Shown one piece after another: positions 53,364 to 63,909 of a stretch of 64,000 nucleotides of DNA (position 1 is its first letter; each line of letters opens with the position of its first letter). The notes below the pieces were generated by a model that saw nothing but the letters and a program-made list of their open reading frames with translations, was not told where the DNA came from and made no database searches. The position numbers and the translations under genes were made by a program. Origin of the DNA: Xanthomonas sp. CFBP 8443 (lineage in GTDB: Bacteria; Pseudomonadota; Gammaproteobacteria; Xanthomonadales; Xanthomonadaceae); assembly GCF_025666195.1 (NCBI RefSeq), contig NZ_CP102592.1, forward strand, positions 3,410,001-3,474,000, in the 5' to 3' direction.

Positions 53364-54443
53364 ATGACGACGACGATCAAGGCCATGGTGGTCGACGATT
53401 CGGCGGTGGTACGGCAGGTGCTGGTGGCGGTGCTCAACGAAGCGCCCGGCATCGAGGTGATCGCCTCGGCCGCCGACCCGCTGCTGGCGATGGACAAGAT
53501 GCGCCAGCAATGGCCGGACGTGATCGTGCTGGACGTGGAGATGCCGAAGATGGACGGCATCACCTTCCTGCGCAAGATCATGAGCGAACGCCCCACCCCG
53601 GTGGTGATCTGCTCCACGCTCACCGAGAAGGGCGCGCGGGTGACCATGGACGCGCTGGCCGCCGGCGCGGTGGCGGTGGTGACCAAGCCCAAGCTGGGCC
53701 TGAAGCAGTTCCTCACCGACTCGGCCGAGGAACTGGTGGCCACGGTGCGCACCGCCGCGCGCGCCAACGTCAAGCGCCTGGCCGCACGCAGCGCCGCGCC
53801 GCCGGTGGAACCGGAGATCAAGCACAACGCCGACGTGATCCTGCCGGCGCAGGGCGGCCGCGCGCTGGCGCAGACCACCGAACGGGTGATCGCGATCGGC
53901 ACCTCCACCGGCGGCACCCAGGCGCTGGAGGAAGTGCTGACCGCGCTGCCGCGGGTCAGCCCCGGCATCGTCATCGTCCAGCACATGCCGGAGAAGTTCA
54001 CCGCCGCATTCGCCGCGCGCCTGGACGGGCTGTGCCAGATCGCGGTGAAGGAAGCGGCCAACAACGACCGCGTGGTGCCCGGCCGCGCGCTGATCGCGCC
54101 CGGCGGCAAGCACATGCTGCTGCGCCGCAGCGGCGCGCAGTATTTCGTCGAGGTCGTGGACGGGCCGCCGGTCAACCGGCACCGGCCGTCGGTGGACGTG
54201 CTGTTCCGTTCCGCCGCGCGCGCCGCCGGCGCCAACGCGCTGGGCATCATCATGACCGGCATGGGCGACGACGGCGCGGTCGGCCTGCTGGAAATGCGCC
54301 AGGCCGGCGCGCGCACCGTGGCCCAGGACGAACAGAGCAGCATCGTGTTCGGCATGCCCAAGGAAGCGATCAAGCGCGGCGGCGCGGAGAAGATCCTGCC
54401 GCTGAGCGGGATGGCGCGCGAGATCGTGCAGCAGCTCACCTAA
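53364..54443 (+). CDS. cheB: Chemotaxis response regulator methylesterase CheB
   Basis: A 359-residue enzyme. The receiver has [13 protein letters not shown] and phospho-acceptor Asp57 in [16 protein letters not shown]. The methylesterase triad is seen as Ser in [15 protein letters not shown], His in [15 protein letters not shown] and Asp in [14 protein letters not shown]. It removes methyl groups (and deamidates glutamines) of the receptors when phosphorylated by CheA. No cheD lies between cheR and cheB as in many clusters. It ends the operon, followed by a REP repeat. Confidence 0.95.
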   Translation: MTTTIKAMVVDDSAVVRQVLVAVLNEAPGIEVIASAADPLLAMDKMRQQWPDVIVLDVEMPKMDGITFLRKIMSERPTPVVICSTLTEKGARVTMDALAAGAVAVVTKPKLGLKQFLTDSAEELVATVRTAARANVKRLAARSAAPPVEPEIKHNADVILPAQGGRALAQTTERVIAIGTSTGGTQALEEVLTALPRVSPGIVIVQHMPEKFTAAFAARLDGLCQIAVKEAANNDRVVPGRALIAPGGKHMLLRRSGAQYFVEVVDGPPVNRHRPSVDVLFRSAARAAGANALGIIMTGMGDDGAVGLLEMRQAGARTVAQDEQSSIVFGMPKEAIKRGGAEKILPLSGMAREIVQQLT

Positions 54444-54465
54444 CGCGCTCGCCGGATTCTGCATT

Positions 54466-54549
54466 TGTAGGAGCGGCTCTGGGTGGCCTCGGGCCATCAG
54501 CCGCGACAGATGCTATCGGCGCCTGTCGCGGCTAAAGCCGCTCCTACAA
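54466..54549. repeat. REP palindrome with an 18-bp insertion in one arm
   Basis: The right arm is normal (GCCTGTCGCGGCTAAAGCCG...CTCCTACAA). The left arm reads TGTAGGAGCGGCT, then CTGGGTGGCCTCGGGCCA (54479-54496), then TCAGCCGCGACAG. Removing those 18 bp restores the standard GCGGCTTCAGCCGC. It lies after cheB and before the convergent PLD gene. Confidence 0.85.
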
Positions 54550-54569
54550 TTTCGCTACGTTCCGTGCCG

Positions 54570-56132
54570 CTACAACTGCGACTCCACCGGCAACCAGCCG
54601 ATCACCCGCGCCGCGGCGCGGCGCCAGAGGCCCGCTTCCGGCTCGCGCTCCCAGCTGCGCGGCGGCTGCGCCGCGTCGTCGTGCCAGCGCAGCGCACCAT
54701 CCTGCTGCAGCGCCAGCCGGTAGCTCACCGGCGCCGACACCTTGGCCCGGTACAGCCGCTCCAGTTCGGCCGCCGCGGCGCGATCGCGGAACAGCAGACC
54801 CATCTCGGTATTGAGGTTCATCGAGCGCGGGTCGAGATTGAACGAGCCGATGAACCCTTCGTCGCCATCGACCACGAAGGCCTTGGTGTGCAGGCTGGCG
54901 CCGCTGGAGCCGAACAGGCTGCCGCCCGGATCGCCCTCGGGCTTGAGCTCGAACAGGGCCACGCCCTGGCGCAGCAATGGCACCCGGTAGCCGGCATAGC
55001 CGCCATGTACGGCGACCACGTCGTTGGCCGCCAGCGAATTGGTCAGCACGCCGACCGCGACCCCGCGCTGGCGCAGCTGGCCGATCCAGCGCATGCCGTC
55101 GTCGCCCGGTACGAAGTACGGCGAGATCAGCGCCAGCTCGCGCTGCGCGCGGGCCATCTCGCCGACCAGCAGCGGCGTCATCCAGTCCGCGCGCGGCGGC
55201 GCGCCTTCGGCCTTCTCCGGCGGGTCGGAAACGATCCTGGCCTCGGCGCTCCAATGGATCGGGCGCTCGCCCTCGAGCAGGTTGCGCACGCTGGGCGAAC
55301 GGCGCAGGCGTTGCGCGTAGGGGTGCGCCCGCGCCGAGCCCAGGCCGGCATCGATGCTGGCGCGCAGCCTGGGCAGCGCGTCCGGCTCGGCCTGGACCAG
55401 CGCGCCGAGCGGCACCGCGGTGCGGCTGTTCCAGTAGGCGTCGAAGATCTGCGTGGCCTGCGCCACCGCCGGCCCGACCACGGCGACATCGGTGTCCATG
55501 AAGTTGGTGTCGCGCGAGGCATCGAAGTATTCGTCGCCGACGTTGCGCCCGCCGACCACCGCCATGCGCCCGTCGGCGATCCAGGCCTTGTTGTGCATGC
55601 GCCGGTTGACGCTGAAGAAGCGCAGCACCAGTTCCACCCCGCGCATCAGCGTGCCTTCGCGGGCGCGGGTCGGGTTGAACAGGCGCACCTCGATCAGCGG
55701 GTGGCTGTCCAGCGCGGCCAGCACCGAATTGCTGCCGTGCACGTTCATGTCGTCCAGCAGCAGGCGCACGCGCACGCCGCGGTCGGCGGCGCGCAGCAGT
55801 TCGTTGTAGAGCAGGTTGCCGGTGAAGTCCGGATGCCAGATGTAGTACTGCAGGTCCAGGCTGCGCCCGGCCGCGCGCGCGGCCACCGCGCGCACCGCGA
55901 ACGCCTCGACGTTGTCGGACAGGATCACCATGCCGCTTTGCCCGGCATGGGCCGCGGTCAGCGGCGCCACCACGCGGTCGATCGGGGTGTGCACCACGCT
56001 TGCCGGCAGCGCATGGCTGGCCGGGCCGCGAACGCGGTCGGCGAAGCGGCCGTAGAAGTACAACGCCGCCAGCGAGGCCAGGACCAGCCCGGCCAGGGCG
56101 ATGCCGCTCCGCTTCAATACCTTCTTCTTCAT
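54570..56132 (-). CDS. Phospholipase D family protein, ClsC-like cardiolipin synthase
   Basis: A 520-residue membrane-anchored PLD enzyme. Residues 8-28 form an N-terminal helix (SGIALAGLVLASLAALYFYG). The two HKD motifs are HNKAWIADGRMAVVGGRN and HTKAFVVDGDEGFIGSFN, both complete (H-x-K-x4-D). Other family landmarks are SLDLQYYIWHPDFTGNLLY and DPRSMNLNTEMGLLF. The closest known enzyme type is E. coli ClsC (YmdC), which makes cardiolipin from phosphatidylglycerol and phosphatidylethanolamine; whether this protein does so is inferred. It is a single gene convergent with cheB. Confidence 0.88.
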   Translation of the reverse strand: MKKKVLKRSGIALAGLVLASLAALYFYGRFADRVRGPASHALPASVVHTPIDRVVAPLTAAHAGQSGMVILSDNVEAFAVRAVAARAAGRSLDLQYYIWHPDFTGNLLYNELLRAADRGVRVRLLLDDMNVHGSNSVLAALDSHPLIEVRLFNPTRAREGTLMRGVELVLRFFSVNRRMHNKAWIADGRMAVVGGRNVGDEYFDASRDTNFMDTDVAVVGPAVAQATQIFDAYWNSRTAVPLGALVQAEPDALPRLRASIDAGLGSARAHPYAQRLRRSPSVRNLLEGERPIHWSAEARIVSDPPEKAEGAPPRADWMTPLLVGEMARAQRELALISPYFVPGDDGMRWIGQLRQRGVAVGVLTNSLAANDVVAVHGGYAGYRVPLLRQGVALFELKPEGDPGGSLFGSSGASLHTKAFVVDGDEGFIGSFNLDPRSMNLNTEMGLLFRDRAAAAELERLYRAKVSAPVSYRLALQQDGALRWHDDAAQPPRSWEREPEAGLWRRAAARVIGWLPVESQL

Positions 56133-56220
56133 TCGCGCATGTCCCCGGGAAGTCGGCGCAGTGTAGGCAATGCGGTGTGTAGAGGGCCGTGCGGTTCGGC
56201 GGCAGCGAGCGTTCGCGCGC

Positions 56221-57051
56221 TCAGCCCGAATTGATGTGCTCCTTGCAGTACAGCCGCCGGTAGGCGGTCGGGGTCATGCCCAGGCGCTGGCGGAAGATGC
56301 GGCGGAAGTAGCCGCCGTCGCTGAAGCCGGCGCGCTGCGCCACCTCGTCGACGCCGCAGGTGTTCACCAGCAGCAGCTTCTCGGCGAAGGCGATGCGCTG
56401 GCGATGGATCGCCTCGGTCAGCGTGGTGCCGAACGCACGGCGGTAGATGCGCCCCAGGTAGTCCGGATTGCAGTGCAGCTGCGCGGCCAGCGTGGAGGCG
56501 TTGAGCGCGGTGTGGAACTGGGTGCCGATCAGTTGTTTGGCGCGGTACGCCAGCGCCACGCCGGCGCGGTCGGAGTCGTGCGGGTCGGGCCAGGCGCCGG
56601 CCACGCATTGCAGCATCGACAGCACGATCGGCTCCAGCATCGGCAGCGTGCGCCGCTCCTCCTGCTCGCCGAGGAACCAGCGGAACAGGCCGACGAAGCG
56701 CTCCGGATCGCGGATCGCGGTGCGTTGCGGCATCGACAGCAGGGTCGCCTCGGCGGATGCGGCGGCGGCCGCCGCCACATCCGCCGCCAGTTCGAAATGC
56801 ACCCAGTAGAAGCGCAGGTCGTCGGCGAAGCGGCCCAGGCCGGCATGCTCGCGGCCCGGCCACAGCAGCAGGGTCTCGCCGGGGCCGATATGGAAGTCGC
56901 TGTCCTGCTCGCGGATCGACAAGGTGCCGCGTTCGACGAAGATCAGTTCGTAGGACTGGATCACCCGCGTCGGATGCGCGCCGAGCCCGCGGGAAATGAA
57001 CAGGCCGCCGTTCTGGACCCGGATCGGATAGGCGACTGCGAGTTCGAGCAT
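56221..57051 (-). CDS. AraC family transcriptional regulator of the arabinoside locus
   Basis: A 276-residue AraC/XylS regulator. The N-terminal cupin-like effector domain (residues 5-100) contains [20 protein letters not shown] and [19 protein letters not shown]; the two helix-turn-helix motifs cover about 175-275 ([20 protein letters not shown] and [20 protein letters not shown]). The ATG at 57051 is preferred because AGGGGAGA lies upstream; a longer frame to 57126 exists. It is divergent from the GPH symporter and GH127 genes and is probably their arabinose-responsive activator. Confidence 0.9.
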   Translation of the reverse strand: MLELAVAYPIRVQNGGLFISRGLGAHPTRVIQSYELIFVERGTLSIREQDSDFHIGPGETLLLWPGREHAGLGRFADDLRFYWVHFELAADVAAAAAASAEATLLSMPQRTAIRDPERFVGLFRWFLGEQEERRTLPMLEPIVLSMLQCVAGAWPDPHDSDRAGVALAYRAKQLIGTQFHTALNASTLAAQLHCNPDYLGRIYRRAFGTTLTEAIHRQRIAFAEKLLLVNTCGVDEVAQRAGFSDGGYFRRIFRQRLGMTPTAYRRLYCKEHINSG

Positions 57052-57157
57052 GTCGGAAACGTCTCCCCTGTCGCGCCTCACGCTGCATTGCAGCAAATAA
57101 CGCACGCTGCGACCGTCCGCGGCCACAGCATCGCGCAGGTCGGAATCGTACCGTTTT

Positions 57158-57163
57158 TATACT
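57158..57163 (+). promoter_or_regulatory. -10 element of the GPH symporter promoter
   Basis: TATACT follows a run of T in CCGTTTTTATACTGC. No good -35 lies 17 bp upstream, which is usual where an AraC-type activator is needed. The intergenic region is about 190 bp and shared with the divergent regulator. Confidence 0.45.
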
Positions 57164-57243
57164 GCACAGGCTCTTGTTCCGTTGCCGGCGGCATGCGACG
57201 TTTGCCGGGCGCCGCACTCCGCGCCCCGCAAGGAACCGTTCCG

Positions 57244-58644
57244 TTGAATGCGACCGCCGTTGGTCCCGTTGCCGCAGGCGCCGAACAGGCCGCCGCGCAC
57301 AAACTCTCGCGCCTGGAAAAGTTCGGCTATGGCCTGGGCGATGCCGGCGGCACCATCGTCACCTGCCTGATCGCCAACTTCCTCACGTTCTTCTACACCG
57401 ACGTGTTCGGGCTGACCCCGGCGCTGGTCGGCACCCTGTTCACCGTGCTGCGCATCGCCGATGCGGTATCCGACCCGTTGATGGGCGTGCTCGCCGACCG
57501 TACCCGCAGCCGCTGGGGCCGCTTCCGCGGCTGGCAGCTGTGGATCGCGCTGCCGATCGGCATCGCCTGCGTGCTGACCTTCAGCACCCCGCAACTGGGC
57601 TACGCGGCCAAGGTCGCCTATGCCTTCGCCAGCTATTTCCTGCTGTCGCTGTGCTACACCGCGATCAACGTGCCGTATTGCGCGCTGATCAACAGCATGA
57701 CCGGCGACCATCGCGAAGTGGTGTCGGCGCAGTCGTGGCGCTTCGTGCTGTGCGGCATCGCCGGCTTCCTGGTCTCGGTCGGCCTGCCGTGGCTGGTGCG
57801 GGTGCTTGGCGACGGCGACGTCGCACGCGGCTACCAGCTCGGCGTGGGCCTGCTCAGCGTGCTGGCGGTGGCGATGTTCCTGTGCTGCTTCTTCGCCGTG
57901 CGCGAGCGCGTGCCGGTCAGCCTGCTCGGCGAGGCGGGCATCGGCCAGCACCTGCGCGGGCTGCTGCGCAACGACCAGATGCGGCTGGTGCTGCTGATGT
58001 CGTTCCTGCTGATCAACGTGTTCAACATCCGCGGCGGCGGCTACCTGTACTTCATCACCTACGTGCTCGGCGGCAGCCCCGGCTACGCCTCGCTGTTCTT
58101 CGCGATGGTGGCGCTGGCCACGGTGCTGGGCGCGATCGTGGTCAATGCGCTGTGCCGCCGCTTCGATCCGCTGGCGCTGTACCTGCACACCAACCTGGCG
58201 CTGGCGGTGCTGGGCGTGCTGCAGTGGTGGATGCCCACCGGCCCGGCGCAGCAGACGCTGTGGCTGGGGCTGATCTTCGTCAACTGCCTGGTGCTGGGCT
58301 TCGCGCTGCCGCTGCACTTCTCGATCATGGCCTTCGCCGACGACTACGGCGCCTGGAAGAACCGGGTGCGCTCTTCCGGCATCAATTTCGCCTTCAACCT
58401 GTTCTGCATCAAGCTGGCCTGGGCGTCGAGCGCGGTGGTGATCAGCTACCTGTTCGTGCGCGTGGGCTACCGCGCCGGCGCCGAACACCAGACCGCCGCC
58501 TCGCTGCAGGCGATCACCCTGCTGGAAACGCTGATTCCCGCGGCCATCCACCTGCTGCTGGCCGCGGTGATCTACCGCTGCCGCCTGCGCCGGCCGCTGC
58601 TGGCCGAGGTCGCCGCCGACCTGGCCGCGCGCCCGGTGCACTGA
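57244..58644 (+). CDS. GPH-family glycoside/pentoside:cation symporter
   Basis: A 466-residue MFS-type symporter (MelB/XynP group) with about 12 helices. The opening [40 protein letters not shown] and [20 protein letters not shown] are diagnostic of the family. GWKNRV-like [18 protein letters not shown] is in the second half. The TTG at 57244 is chosen because AAGGAA lies 8 bp upstream and the N-terminus then matches MelB-type proteins; the ATG at 57193 would add 17 residues. It precedes the GH127 enzyme by 44 bp, so it is likely an L-arabinose or arabino-oligosaccharide importer. Confidence 0.88.
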   Translation: MNATAVGPVAAGAEQAAAHKLSRLEKFGYGLGDAGGTIVTCLIANFLTFFYTDVFGLTPALVGTLFTVLRIADAVSDPLMGVLADRTRSRWGRFRGWQLWIALPIGIACVLTFSTPQLGYAAKVAYAFASYFLLSLCYTAINVPYCALINSMTGDHREVVSAQSWRFVLCGIAGFLVSVGLPWLVRVLGDGDVARGYQLGVGLLSVLAVAMFLCCFFAVRERVPVSLLGEAGIGQHLRGLLRNDQMRLVLLMSFLLINVFNIRGGGYLYFITYVLGGSPGYASLFFAMVALATVLGAIVVNALCRRFDPLALYLHTNLALAVLGVLQWWMPTGPAQQTLWLGLIFVNCLVLGFALPLHFSIMAFADDYGAWKNRVRSSGINFAFNLFCIKLAWASSAVVISYLFVRVGYRAGAEHQTAASLQAITLLETLIPAAIHLLLAAVIYRCRLRRPLLAEVAADLAARPVH

Positions 58645-58688
58645 CGCCCTTCCCTCTCCCTCTCTCCCTCCCCAGGATCATCGCCTCC

Positions 58689-60680
58689 ATGCCGCTTTCG
58701 CTCGCCCCGCCGCCCGAACTCCCGCTCGACCGCCTGCGCATCGCCGACCCGTTCTGGCAGCGCTACCAGCGCCTGGTGCAGGAGGTGGTGCTGCCCTACC
58801 AGTGGGACGCGCTCAACGACAACGTCGCCGATGCCGAACCCAGCCACGCGATCGAGAACTTCCGCATCGCCGCCGGCCGCAGCGACGGCGCGTTCTACGG
58901 CATGGTGTTCCAGGACAGCGACGTGGCCAAGTGGCTGGAAGCGGTGGCCTACCTGCTCGCGCAGCACCCCGATCCGGCGCTGGAGCGCGATGCCGACGCC
59001 ACCATCGAGCTGATCGGCGCCGCGCAACAGGCCGACGGCTACCTCAATACCTATTTCACGGTGAAGGCGCCGGAGCAGCGCTGGACCAATCTTGCCGAAT
59101 GCCACGAGCTGTATTGCGCCGGGCACATGATCGAGGCCGGCGTCGCCTACCACCAGGCCACCGGCAAGCGCGCTTTGCTGGACATCGTGTGCCGGCTCGC
59201 CGACCACATCGATGCCACGTTCGGCCCCGGCCCGGAGCAATTGCACGGCTATCCCGGGCATCCGGAGATCGAACTGGCGTTGATGCGCCTGTACGAAGCC
59301 ACCGGCGAGCCGCGCTATCTGGCGCTGACCCGCTACTTCGTCGAACAGCGCGGCCGCACCCCGCACTACTACGACGAGGAATACGAAAAGCGCGGCCGCA
59401 GCTTTTTCTGGGGCGGCCACGGGCCGGCGTGGATGATCGAGGACAAGGCCTACAGCCAGGCGCACGTACCGGTCGCGCTGCAGACCACCGCGGTCGGCCA
59501 TGCGGTGCGCTTCGTCTACCTGTACGCCGGCGTGGCGCATCTGGCGCGGCACAGCGGCGATGCGCAGCTGCGCGCGACCTGCGAGCGGCTGTGGGAGAAC
59601 ACCACCCAGCGGCAGCTGTACCTCACCGGCGCGATCGGCGCGCAGAGCTACGGCGAGGCGTTCAGCGTCGACTACGACCTGCCCAACGACACCGCCTACA
59701 ATGAGAGCTGCGCCTCGATCGGGCTGATGATGTTCGCCAACCGCATGCTGCAGCTGGCGCCGGACAGCCGCTACGCAGACGTGATGGAGCGCGCGCTGTA
59801 CAACACGGTGCTGGCCGGCATGGCGCTGGACGGGCGCCACTTCTTCTACGTCAATCCGCTGGAAGTGCATCCGCCCACCGTACACGGCAACCACGGCTTC
59901 GACCACGTCAAGCCGGTGCGCCAGCGCTGGTTCGGCTGCGCCTGCTGCCCACCGAACATCGCCCGCGTGCTGACCTCGCTCGGCCACTACATCTACACCC
60001 GCCGCGACGACACGCTGTACGTGAACCTGTACGTCGGCAGCGATGCCGCCTTCGACGTGGACGGGCAGACGCTGACCCTGCGCCAGCGCGGCGACTATCC
60101 GTGGCAGGAGCGGGTCGAACTGAGCGTGGATTGCGAGGCGCCGATCGACGCCGCGCTGGCGCTGCGCCTGCCGGACTGGTGCCGCGCGCCGCAGCTGCGG
60201 CTCAACGGCGAAGCGGTCGCAATCGACGCGCACCTGCAGCACGGCTACTGCGTGCTGCGCCGGCGCTGGCAGCGCGGCGACACCCTGCAACTGGACTTGC
60301 CGATGCCGGTGATGCGGGTCAGCGGGCATCCGCGCGTGCGCCATCTGGCCGGCAAGGTCGCGCTGCAACGCGGGCCGCTGGTGTACTGCCTGGAGCAGGC
60401 CGACAACGGCGCGCAGCTGCATCAGCTGCGCCTGCCCGCCGGTGCGGCGATCCGCACCGAACCCGGCAGCGGCACGCTGGCCGGCCAGGTGCTGCTGCAG
60501 GCCGAGGGCGAACGCCTGCACGGCCACGACGACGCCCAGGCCGACGCCTTGCCGCTGTACCGCTACGACGCGCCGCCGGCATCGCGGCAGGCGCAGACCC
60601 TGACCTTCGTGCCCTACTTCGCCTGGGCCAACCGCGGCGAAGGCGAGATGCGGGTATGGGTGGACGAGCGCGGCGACTGA
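58689..60680 (+). CDS. GH127 beta-L-arabinofuranosidase
   Basis: A 663-residue glycoside hydrolase family 127 enzyme. It lines up well with Bifidobacterium HypBA1: catalytic Glu in SYGEAF (Glu323), zinc ligands Glu339 and Cys341 in NESCASIG, and Cys419-Cys420 in FGCACCPPNIARV, of which the first is the nucleophile. The catalytic (alpha/alpha)6 barrel fills residues 10-430, with beta-sandwich domains after it. There is no signal peptide, so it acts in the cytoplasm on imported arabino-oligosaccharides, consistent with the symporter 44 bp upstream. It releases L-arabinose from beta-arabinofuranosides such as those of plant extensin. Confidence 0.93.
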   Translation: MPLSLAPPPELPLDRLRIADPFWQRYQRLVQEVVLPYQWDALNDNVADAEPSHAIENFRIAAGRSDGAFYGMVFQDSDVAKWLEAVAYLLAQHPDPALERDADATIELIGAAQQADGYLNTYFTVKAPEQRWTNLAECHELYCAGHMIEAGVAYHQATGKRALLDIVCRLADHIDATFGPGPEQLHGYPGHPEIELALMRLYEATGEPRYLALTRYFVEQRGRTPHYYDEEYEKRGRSFFWGGHGPAWMIEDKAYSQAHVPVALQTTAVGHAVRFVYLYAGVAHLARHSGDAQLRATCERLWENTTQRQLYLTGAIGAQSYGEAFSVDYDLPNDTAYNESCASIGLMMFANRMLQLAPDSRYADVMERALYNTVLAGMALDGRHFFYVNPLEVHPPTVHGNHGFDHVKPVRQRWFGCACCPPNIARVLTSLGHYIYTRRDDTLYVNLYVGSDAAFDVDGQTLTLRQRGDYPWQERVELSVDCEAPIDAALALRLPDWCRAPQLRLNGEAVAIDAHLQHGYCVLRRRWQRGDTLQLDLPMPVMRVSGHPRVRHLAGKVALQRGPLVYCLEQADNGAQLHQLRLPAGAAIRTEPGSGTLAGQVLLQAEGERLHGHDDAQADALPLYRYDAPPASRQAQTLTFVPYFAWANRGEGEMRVWVDERGD

Positions 60681-60705
60681 GGTTGGTCGCCGCTGCGCTG
60701 CGCGC

Positions 60706-60966
60706 TCACAGCTTGGCCAGGATCTGCTCGCGCCGGTGTGCGTATTCCGCCTGATCGATCAGGCCTTGCGCGCGCAACGCCTCGAGCGCGCGCAGCCGCG
60801 CTTCCACCGATGCCGCGGGCGGCAGCGGTGGCGGCGCAGCGGCGCGCTGGGACATTCGTGCACGCCGGTCCGCGCGCATGGCCAACCACACCACCGCCAA
60901 GACCAGCACCGGCAGCGCCAGCACCACCAACAGAATCACCAAGTGCCAGACACTGAACGCGAACAT
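60706..60966 (-). CDS. SHOCT domain membrane protein
   Basis: An 86-residue protein. One transmembrane helix is at residues 6-29 (VWHLVILLVVLALPVLVLAVVW), then a basic segment, a Pro/Ala linker, and the SHOCT domain at residues 55-86 (EARLRALEALRAQGLIDQAE, then YAHRREQILAKL). SHOCT domains occur at the ends of many small membrane proteins and likely mediate oligomerisation. It starts 36 bp before the end of gpmA on the same strand. Confidence 0.85.
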   Translation of the reverse strand: MFAFSVWHLVILLVVLALPVLVLAVVWLAMRADRRARMSQRAAAPPPLPPAASVEARLRALEALRAQGLIDQAEYAHRREQILAKL

Positions 60967-61002
60967 CCCATCCTCCTTGATGCGGCGCGCACCGTGCGCG
61001 CG

Positions 61003-61752
61003 TTACTTGGCCTTGCCCTGGTTGGCGACGGCCTCTGCCGCCTTCTTCGCCGCTTCCGGATCGCCGAGATAGCGGTAGGACTGCACCAGCAACGCATCGT
61101 CCAGCTCGAACAGCAGCGGGATGCCGGTGGGGATGTTGAGCTCCAGGATTTCTTCGCGCGACACGCCGTTCAAATACTTGTACAGCGCGCGCAGCGAGTT
61201 GCCGTGCGCGGTGACCAGCACGGTCTGCCCGGCCTTCAGCTGCGGCGCGATCGCGTCGTGCCAGTACGGCAGCACGCGCTCGAGCGTGGTCGCCAGCGAC
61301 TCGGTGGCCGGCAGCGCGTTGCGGTCGAGCGTGGCGTAGCGGCGGTCGTGCAGCGGGTGGCCCGGGTCCTCGGCGTCCATCGGCGGCGGCGGGATGTCGT
61401 AGGAACGGCGCCAGATCTTGACCTGCTCCTCGCCGTGCTTGGCCGCGGTCTCGGCCTTGTCCAGGCCCTGCAGGCCGCCGTAGTGGCGCTCGTTGAGGCG
61501 CCAGCTCTTGTGCACCGGCAGCCAGTCCTGGTCCAGTTCCTTCAGCGCGCCCTGCAGGGTGTGGATGGCGCGCTTGAGCACCGAGGTGTGCGCCACGTCG
61601 AACTGCAGCCCCTCCTCGCGCATCAGGCGGCCGGCGGCCACGGCTTCCTGGCGGCCTTGTTCGGTGAGTTCCACGTCCACCCAGCCGGTGAAGCGGTTAT
61701 CCAGGTTCCACTGGCTCTGGCCATGGCGCAACAGTACGAGTTTGCGGGTCAC
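61003..61752 (-). CDS. gpmA: 2,3-bisphosphoglycerate-dependent phosphoglycerate mutase
   Basis: A 249-residue glycolytic enzyme that interconverts 3- and 2-phosphoglycerate. The catalytic His is in [20 protein letters not shown], followed by LTEQGRQEA, the acid in [20 protein letters not shown] and the second His in [18 protein letters not shown]. Length equals the family (about 249). The GTG start at 61752 is supported by the exact N-terminus ([11 protein letters not shown]) and lies in a long upstream frame without conservation. It is followed by the SHOCT gene. Confidence 0.95.
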   Translation of the reverse strand: MTRKLVLLRHGQSQWNLDNRFTGWVDVELTEQGRQEAVAAGRLMREEGLQFDVAHTSVLKRAIHTLQGALKELDQDWLPVHKSWRLNERHYGGLQGLDKAETAAKHGEEQVKIWRRSYDIPPPPMDAEDPGHPLHDRRYATLDRNALPATESLATTLERVLPYWHDAIAPQLKAGQTVLVTAHGNSLRALYKYLNGVSREEILELNIPTGIPLLFELDDALLVQSYRYLGDPEAAKKAAEAVANQGKAK

Positions 61753-61878
61753 TGCGACGGTCTCCGTTGGGGGATGCAAGGGTCGTGCGGCCCTGGATTG
61801 TAGCGGGATCGCCGTAAGCGGTGCCGTGGCGGCCGCAGCGCGGATCCACCCAAGCGTTTCGATCCGGATCGATGTCAC

Positions 61879-61948
61879 TTGTGGGAGCGACTTCAGTCGC
61901 GACAGGCGTTACCGGGAATGCCCGTCGCGACTGAAGTCGCTCCCACAA
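61879..61948. repeat. REP palindrome pair (variant arms)
   Basis: TTGTGGGAGCGACTTCAGTCGC at the left is matched by its complement at the right, ending GACTGAAGTCGCTCCCACAA. Compared with the 24751 copy, the arms carry compensating changes (GGAGCGACTTCAGTC for GGAGCGGCTTCAGCC), so base pairing is kept. It lies between divergent gpmA and nfi. Confidence 0.9.
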
Positions 61949-62038
61949 CGCTTCGCCATCTGCAATTACCCGAGCCATACCCGAGCGACGGCGCAGCCCT
62001 GCACGCCACAGCCACGATCACCGCGCGATCATCGCCAC

Positions 62039-62749
62039 ATGGACACTTCTTCGCACACGGTCTTCGGCGACTGGGACGGCAGCGTCGTGCAGGCGCGGGC
62101 GCTGCAGGCCACGCTGGCCAAGCAAGTGCGCTTGCACGACGAGGTGCCGGACCCGCCGCGCTGGCTGGCCGGGTTCGACGTCGGCTTCGAGGACGAAGGC
62201 CGCATCACCCGCGCCGCCGCGGTGCTGATCGACGCCGACACCCTGCAGCCGCAGCAAGCGGAGATCGCCCGCGTGCCGACCTCGATGCCCTACGTGCCGG
62301 GCCTGCTGAGCTTCCGCGAACTGCCGGCGCTGCTGGCCGCGCTGGCGCTGCTGCGGCAGCGCCCGGACCTGGTGTTCGTCGACGGCCAGGGCATCGCCCA
62401 TCCGCGCCGGCTCGGCATCGCCGCGCACTTCGGCGTGGTCACCGGCCTGCCCAGCATCGGCGTGGCGAAGAAGCTGCTGGCCGGGCGCTACGACGAACCC
62501 GGGCCGCAGGCCGGCGACCACAGCCCGATCGTGCATCGCGGCGACACCGTCGGCTGGGCGCTGCGCAGCAAGCCGCGCTGCAATCCGTTGATCGTCTCGC
62601 CCGGCCACCGCGTGGTGGTGGACAGCGCGCTGGACTGGACCCAGCGCTACCTGCGCGGCTACCGCCTGCCGGAGCCGACCCGCCTGGCCGACCGCCTGGC
62701 CTCGCGCCGCGGCGAGGTCGCGATCCCGACCCAGCCCGGGCTGCTGTAG
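62039..62749 (+). CDS. nfi: Endonuclease V
   Basis: A 236-residue deoxyinosine 3-prime endonuclease for repair of deaminated adenine. The metal-binding Asp is in [35 protein letters not shown] and [20 protein letters not shown], with the second Asp and the His, are diagnostic, as is [13 protein letters not shown] with the catalytic Lys. The ATG at 62039 is used since upstream sequence in the frame is unconserved. It is a single gene next to a REP repeat; gpmA is divergent. Confidence 0.92.
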   Translation: MDTSSHTVFGDWDGSVVQARALQATLAKQVRLHDEVPDPPRWLAGFDVGFEDEGRITRAAAVLIDADTLQPQQAEIARVPTSMPYVPGLLSFRELPALLAALALLRQRPDLVFVDGQGIAHPRRLGIAAHFGVVTGLPSIGVAKKLLAGRYDEPGPQAGDHSPIVHRGDTVGWALRSKPRCNPLIVSPGHRVVVDSALDWTQRYLRGYRLPEPTRLADRLASRRGEVAIPTQPGLL

Positions 62750-62876
62750 CCCCGGCGCGACGTGCGCAGGCCGCGTTGCCCCGGCGCACGGCGGAACGTT
62801 GCGTTTTGCCAGCGCCCGGGCGCCCTGCCGCGGCGGCGTGCGAAGCTTGCATCCCCGTTCGCCGCGAGTGCCCGCC

Positions 62877-63746
<870 letters not shown>

Positions 63747-63909
63747 GGGCTGCCGGCACGCCCGGCCGCCGCCGCGTCCGCAGCGGCGACCGTGGCCGTG
63801 GCCGTGGCCGTGCATGATGACGACACAAACGTTGAACTGAGACCGTCCGCACTATTCAATGGCGGAACCGCCCACACGGGGCGGCGCCTTTCATGACACG
63901 GAGCTTGTT

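Noticed and set aside
63868..63884. The GC hairpin before aqpZ considered as a terminator of the pirin gene
   Set aside because: No T-run follows the stem (CGCCTTTCAT), so it is not a clear intrinsic terminator; it could equally be a leader structure of aqpZ.
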